From Zelopaecilomyces penicillatus (Eukaryota; Ascomycota; Sordariomycetes; Hypocreales; Pseudodiploosporaceae): 64,000 bases of DNA. Position numbers and translations under genes: made by a program. The stretch spans positions 3,100,001 through 3,164,000 of the forward strand of contig VCCP01000002.1 in NCBI GenBank assembly GCA_005765155.1, read 5' to 3'. A model generated the notes under the pieces. It did no database searches, was not told where the DNA came from, and saw nothing but the letters and a program-made list of their open reading frames with translations. Of this stretch, positions 60,083 through 64,000 are shown in pieces; position 1 is the first letter of the stretch, and each line of letters starts with the position of its first letter.

Positions 60083-60461
60083 CTATCGTTCGTAGGCAGT
60101 GTCGCCCTTTCGTTTCGCCCGCAAATCAAACAATCCCTATTCTGGTGAGTGGCCGTTTCTCGCCCCCATGGAGAGGTCAATCGACTCACATCGGTTTTGT
60201 AGGCAACGTAGCCGAAGATAATCGGAACCACGGCGACATACATGATGGTAATCTTTGCAGTTCGGGGAGTCCATCGGAAGTATTGATGTCGGTTCTTCTG
60301 CATTGCTACTCAAGAGATTAGGACTATAGATCTCATATCTGTTCGATTGGCAGGTGACGCACCCTGCAGCTTCAGGTATGCCGGATCCGGCTTCACATCT
60401 GTTGATTAGGGTCAGCATTTGATGTTCATTGAATTTACTGCCACATACTGAGATGCGCCAT
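60083..60461 (-). CDS. NDUFB4: Mitochondrial complex I accessory subunit, NDUFB4/B15 type
   Basis: Four very small exons (60461-60449, 60398-60363, 60305-60190, 60136-60083) with introns of 50, 57 and 53 bp join in phase to a 72-residue protein. The diagnostic stretch is YFRWTPRTAKITIMYVAVVP followed by GYVAYKTDG and a basic end (DLRAKRKGDTAYER), as in the B15/NDUFB4 family. One membrane helix is predicted at about 34-52, flanked by charged residues. It should sit in the membrane arm of NADH:ubiquinone oxidoreductase in the mitochondrial inner membrane. Exon 1 has only 13 bases, so the gene cannot be found from open frames alone. It converges on SAP18 (about 200 bp) and diverges from PRP8. 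Confidence 0.9.
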
Positions 60462-61369
60462 CTTGATTGAGTTGTGGCGGCGTCTTCCTGTGTTATTATG
60501 TGGTTGAACTGTTGTTTCCGACAACGTGAGGAACGTTTGTCGTCGGCAAGTCCAATCATTGATTACCTAAACATATAAAGTTGGTTTAATTGGCTTACCA
60601 TCTACTTACTACCCTGAACGAGAATTGTCCTTTTTAATGTTTGAAATCGGCATATAAAATACAGAGATATGAAATGTTAAAATGAATTATTCACTGCTAG
60701 AGTATGATATTGCAGAAAAATTAAATGGAGCCCTGGTTGATATTCTTGATATTCAATTCTGAATTGGCCTTTACTGCGCCTTTTGCAAGGTGAAAGACGT
60801 TGCCTCGTTCAACAGACTAATCACCCCTCTAGTCCTCATATTTATACAGTGCAGGGACGCGTTCTCAGAGCGGGATCACATCTAATAGATGTGAATCAAC
60901 CAGCCAATGCAAAAACAAAAAACAGTAGAAAAGAAGGGGCCACCAAAATAGGGAGATAACATATATTATATTATTAAATATATTATTGTGGCAAGGCTAC
61001 TGGCAGTTGCGCTTCACTGACAATACATGGTGGTGAAAGGGGCGTGGCGATTTTGACAGATCACGTGACACGCTAATCTTGCTTCGAAGCTAGTACCGCG
61101 ATCTTCTCTCGAAGGCAGAAATTATTGTCACGAAGGCGAAGTGGAAAACAGCACCATTGCATCAAACGCCGCTCTGGTCGTCGCCGTGCGTCTTCGCGAG
61201 ACCGGCAACAGTTCCATCGGCAACAGTTCGACACATAAGCTTACACAATCTAGACTCTGAATTTCAAGTGTCAAGATTGTCAGCGCGTTCCAACACGCGC
61301 GACGGCTCGAAGCCATCGAGCACGTAACCTTTACCATTCGCATCATCATCAGCGCATCGTGAAGCAACA
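60462..61369. promoter_or_regulatory. Divergent NDUFB4/PRP8 promoter region
   Basis: The 908-bp region has an A+T-rich tract at about 60957-60993 and a palindromic TCACGTGA at 61061-61068. No open frame with homology is present. Confidence 0.5.
61061..61068. promoter_or_regulatory. TCACGTGA palindrome (Cbf1/bHLH-type site)
   Basis: This 8-bp palindrome matches the E-box core recognised by fungal Cbf1-type bHLH proteins. It lies about 300 bp from the PRP8 ATG and 600 bp from the complex I gene. Function is inferred. Confidence 0.4.
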
Positions 61370-64000
61370 ATGTCACAACTACCCCCCCCACCACCTCCAG
61401 GTTGGGGGCCTCCTCCTCCTCCTCCTCCCTCATCGTCGCTGCCACCTCCCCCAGCGACACCGGCACCGCCTGCGCCGCCTCCACCGGGATACCGACCACC
61501 CGCTGATTCTCATATCGCAAAGTTCGCCCAGAAGAAGAAAGAATGGCTTCGAAAGCAACGCAACAGATTTGGCGAGAAGCGGAAGGCAGGCTTTGTACAG
61601 ACACAAAAGGCGGATATGCCTCCCGAGCATCTCAGAAAAATCGTCAAGGACATTGGCGACGTGTCGCAAAAGAAGTATACAAACGACAAGAGAAGTTACC
61701 TGGGTGCCCTCAAATTCATGCCGCACGCAGTAATGAAATTGCTCGAAAATATGCCTATGCCGTGGGAATCCGCTCGCGAGGTTAAAGTTCTATACCACGT
61801 CAACGGCTGCCTGACTCTGGTCAACGAAACACCAAGAGTAATTGAGCCCGTGTTCTTTGCCCAATGGGCAATGATGTGGACTTTTATGCGAAAGGAAAAG
61901 GCCGATCGAAGACTTTTCAAGCGAATGCGATTTCCCCCTTTCGATGACGAAGAGCCCCCTCTTTCGTGGTCAGAAAACATAGAGGATGTTGAGCCCCTGG
62001 AGCCTATCCAAATGGAGCTCAACGAGGATGAAGATGATGCTATTTACGAATGGTTCTATGATCACCGGCCATTAGTTGACACACCCCACGTCAATGGGCC
62101 AAGCTACAAGACATGGAACATGACACTGCCCCAAATGGCGGCATTGTTTCGGTTGAGTCGGCCGCTGATCTCGGAAGTTGTGGATAAGAACTACTTCTAT
62201 CTCTTTGATCTCAAGAGCTTCCTTACCGCAAAAGCGCTGAATGTGGCTCTTCCAGGAGGCCCAAGATTCGAACCCTTATACAAGGATATTAACCCCAACG
62301 ATGAAGACTTTGGCGAGTTCAACGCCATTGACCGAATTATCTTCCGAAATCCCATTCGAACAGAGTTTCGCGTCGCTTTCCCATATCTTTACAATTCACT
62401 ACCGCGCAGTGTACATCTAGCTTGGCATTCTCAACCACAGGTTGTTTTCAACCGTGTTGATGATCCGGATCTTCCCACATTTCATTTCGATCGTCGAATC
62501 AACCCGATTTCATCACGGACGGTGGCTCCCAAGAATGTGGAGATTTCTCACGAGGATGAGCTGTTTGGATCTGGAAGCAACGAAGAACCTGAGGAGCTGG
62601 CTTTCGAGCTCCCAGCTGCGGTTGAGCCTTTCCTAGCCGACGAAGACATCGAAAGTGAAGATACTTCATCTGCCATTGAACTATGGTGGGCACCATTCCC
62701 CTTCAACCGACGATCTGGCAAGATGGTTCGTGCACAGGATGTGCCCCTTATCAAGCAGTGGTATCTCGAGCATCCCCCCTCCGACCGACCTCCTGTGAAG
62801 GTTCGAGTGTCATATCAGAAGTTGCTCAAAAACTTTGTCTTGAATGATCTTCATAAGAAGAAACCCAAGGCCCAGAACAATCAAAATCTGCTGAGATCGC
62901 TCAAGCAAACTAAATTCTTCCAGCAAACAACGATCGACTGGGTGGAGGCTGGTCTACAGGTCTGCCGTCAAGGTTTCAACATGCTTAATCTTCTGATTCA
63001 TCGCAAGAACCTTACCTACCTTCATCTTGATTACAATTTCAACCTGAAACCTGTCAAGACGCTGACCACAAAGGAAAGAAAGAAGTCTCGATTTGGAAAT
63101 GCTTTCCATCTGATGCGAGAAATCCTGAGACTTACAAAGTTGATCGTAGATGCTCAGGTTCAGTATAGGTTGGGTAATATTGATGCTTTCCAGCTCGCTG
63201 ACGGTATTCTTTACGCGTTCAACCATGTTGGACAGCTCACGGGCATGTACCGATACAAGTACAAGCTAATGCATCAAATCCGTACATGCAAGGATTTGAA
63301 ACATCTTATTTACTACCGATTTAACTCTGGACCGGTTGGCAAAGGTCCGGGATGCGGATTCTGGGCGCCCGCCTGGAGAGTTTGGCTTTTCTTCATGCGT
63401 GGTATCATACCTCTGCTTGAAAGGTGGTTGGGCAATCTTTTGTCGCGTCAATTTGAAGGACGACACAGCAAGGGTGTGGCCAAGACGGTCACCAAGCAAC
63501 GTGTCGAGTCTCACTTTGATCTGGAACTCAGAGCATCTGTCATGGCTGATCTCATGGACATGATGCCTGAAGGCATCAAACAAAACAAAGTGAACACCGT
63601 GTTGCAGCATCTGTCTGAAGCTTGGAGATGTTGGAAGAGTAACATTCCATGGAAAGTGCCTGGATTACCTGCCCCCATTGAGAATATCATTCTACGTTAT
63701 GTGAAGTCGAAAGCAGATTGGTGGATTTCCGTTGCTCACTACAATCGAGAACGTATTCGAAGGGGAGCCACAGTTGACAAAACTGTAGCGAAGAAAAACG
63801 TTGGCCGTTTGACTCGTCTGTGGCTGAAGGCCGAACAGGAACGTCAACACAACCACATGAAGGATGGCCCATACGTCTCATCAGAAGAAGCTGTCGCAAT
63901 CTACACAACCACAGTCCATTGGCTAGAGTCTCGCAAGTTTTCTCCCATTCCCTTCCCTAGTGTCTCTTACAAGCACGACACCAAAATTCTGATTCTCGCA
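61370..64000 (+). CDS. PRP8: Spliceosome core protein PRP8, N-terminal 877 codons (3' end outside window)
   Basis: From the ATG at 61370 the frame is open without interruption to the window end, 877 codons of the ~2350 expected. The N-terminus has poly-Pro runs ([13 protein letters not shown]), usual in PRP8. The PRP8 N-domain follows with [38 protein letters not shown] and [19 protein letters not shown]. The PROCN region contains [32 protein letters not shown] and GGP-type RNA-facing segments. The visible part ends at [15 protein letters not shown]8 is the largest U5 snRNP protein and cradles the catalytic RNA core. No intron is seen in this part. The position where many fungi carry a Prp8 intein is beyond the window. 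Confidence 0.98.
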   Translation, partial: MSQLPPPPPPGWGPPPPPPPSSSLPPPPATPAPPAPPPPGYRPPADSHIAKFAQKKKEWLRKQRNRFGEKRKAGFVQTQKADMPPEHLRKIVKDIGDVSQKKYTNDKRSYLGALKFMPHAVMKLLENMPMPWESAREVKVLYHVNGCLTLVNETPRVIEPVFFAQWAMMWTFMRKEKADRRLFKRMRFPPFDDEEPPLSWSENIEDVEPLEPIQMELNEDEDDAIYEWFYDHRPLVDTPHVNGPSYKTWNMTLPQMAALFRLSRPLISEVVDKNYFYLFDLKSFLTAKALNVALPGGPRFEPLYKDINPNDEDFGEFNAIDRIIFRNPIRTEFRVAFPYLYNSLPRSVHLAWHSQPQVVFNRVDDPDLPTFHFDRRINPISSRTVAPKNVEISHEDELFGSGSNEEPEELAFELPAAVEPFLADEDIESEDTSSAIELWWAPFPFNRRSGKMVRAQDVPLIKQWYLEHPPSDRPPVKVRVSYQKLLKNFVLNDLHKKKPKAQNNQNLLRSLKQTKFFQQTTIDWVEAGLQVCRQGFNMLNLLIHRKNLTYLHLDYNFNLKPVKTLTTKERKKSRFGNAFHLMREILRLTKLIVDAQVQYRLGNIDAFQLADGILYAFNHVGQLTGMYRYKYKLMHQIRTCKDLKHLIYYRFNSGPVGKGPGCGFWAPAWRVWLFFMRGIIPLLERWLGNLLSRQFEGRHSKGVAKTVTKQRVESHFDLELRASVMADLMDMMPEGIKQNKVNTVLQHLSEAWRCWKSNIPWKVPGLPAPIENIILRYVKSKADWWISVAHYNRERIRRGATVDKTVAKKNVGRLTRLWLKAEQERQHNHMKDGPYVSSEEAVAIYTTTVHWLESRKFSPIPFPSVSYKHDTKILILA

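Overview
This 64-kb window is nuclear DNA of a filamentous ascomycete. Genes are compact, with short (about 50-170 bp) GT-AG introns and CTAAC/CTGAC-like branch sites. They alternate between strands and include fungal-only families (Zn2Cys6 regulator, SUR2 hydroxylase, EMP46/47 lectin, ITC1). The secreted subtilisin at 30.98-32.47 kb carries two active-site substitutions that, from memory, describe Pr1B of Metarhizium. I therefore place the source in Hypocreales, probably Clavicipitaceae (Metarhizium or a relative). That placement is an inference from one gene.

Layout. 0-4.4 kb: the 3' part of VPS72/SWC2 (SWR1 complex) and an unknown Ser/Pro-rich protein. 4.4-14.5 kb: about 10 kb with no gene I can support, containing a pyrimidine-rich leader, a 10-bp tandem array and simple repeats. 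14.5-30 kb: NMN adenylyltransferase, sphinganine C4-hydroxylase, TCTP, a proline-rich AIM3-like protein, MIS12, a large mitochondrial PPR protein and a glutathione S-transferase. 31-37.4 kb: Pr1B-like protease and ITC1. 39.5-50.4 kb: ALG8 and an EMP46/47-type lectin as a divergent pair, a prolidase-type M24B peptidase, and a 1004-residue Zn2Cys6 regulator with a polyglutamine tail. 50.4-55.3 kb: a second long non-coding stretch upstream of that regulator. 55.3-64 kb: a dense housekeeping block of CSN1, PRP18, SAP18, a complex I NDUFB4/B15 subunit and the first 877 codons of PRP8.

Most genes are housekeeping: chromatin (VPS72, ITC1, SAP18), splicing (PRP18, PRP8), ER glycoprotein assembly and traffic (ALG8, EMP47), NAD and sphingolipid synthesis. 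I rebuilt exon structures by matching splice sites to conserved protein sequence; every complete model closes in phase. I found no tRNA, rRNA, CRISPR array, intact transposon or secondary-metabolite cluster. I also found no clearly new multi-gene system. The least ordinary items are the altered active site and GC-AG intron of the protease, the stop-free 3n introns and start-codon-only exon of ITC1, the gene-free 10 kb, and a palindrome-rich promoter upstream of the peptidase.
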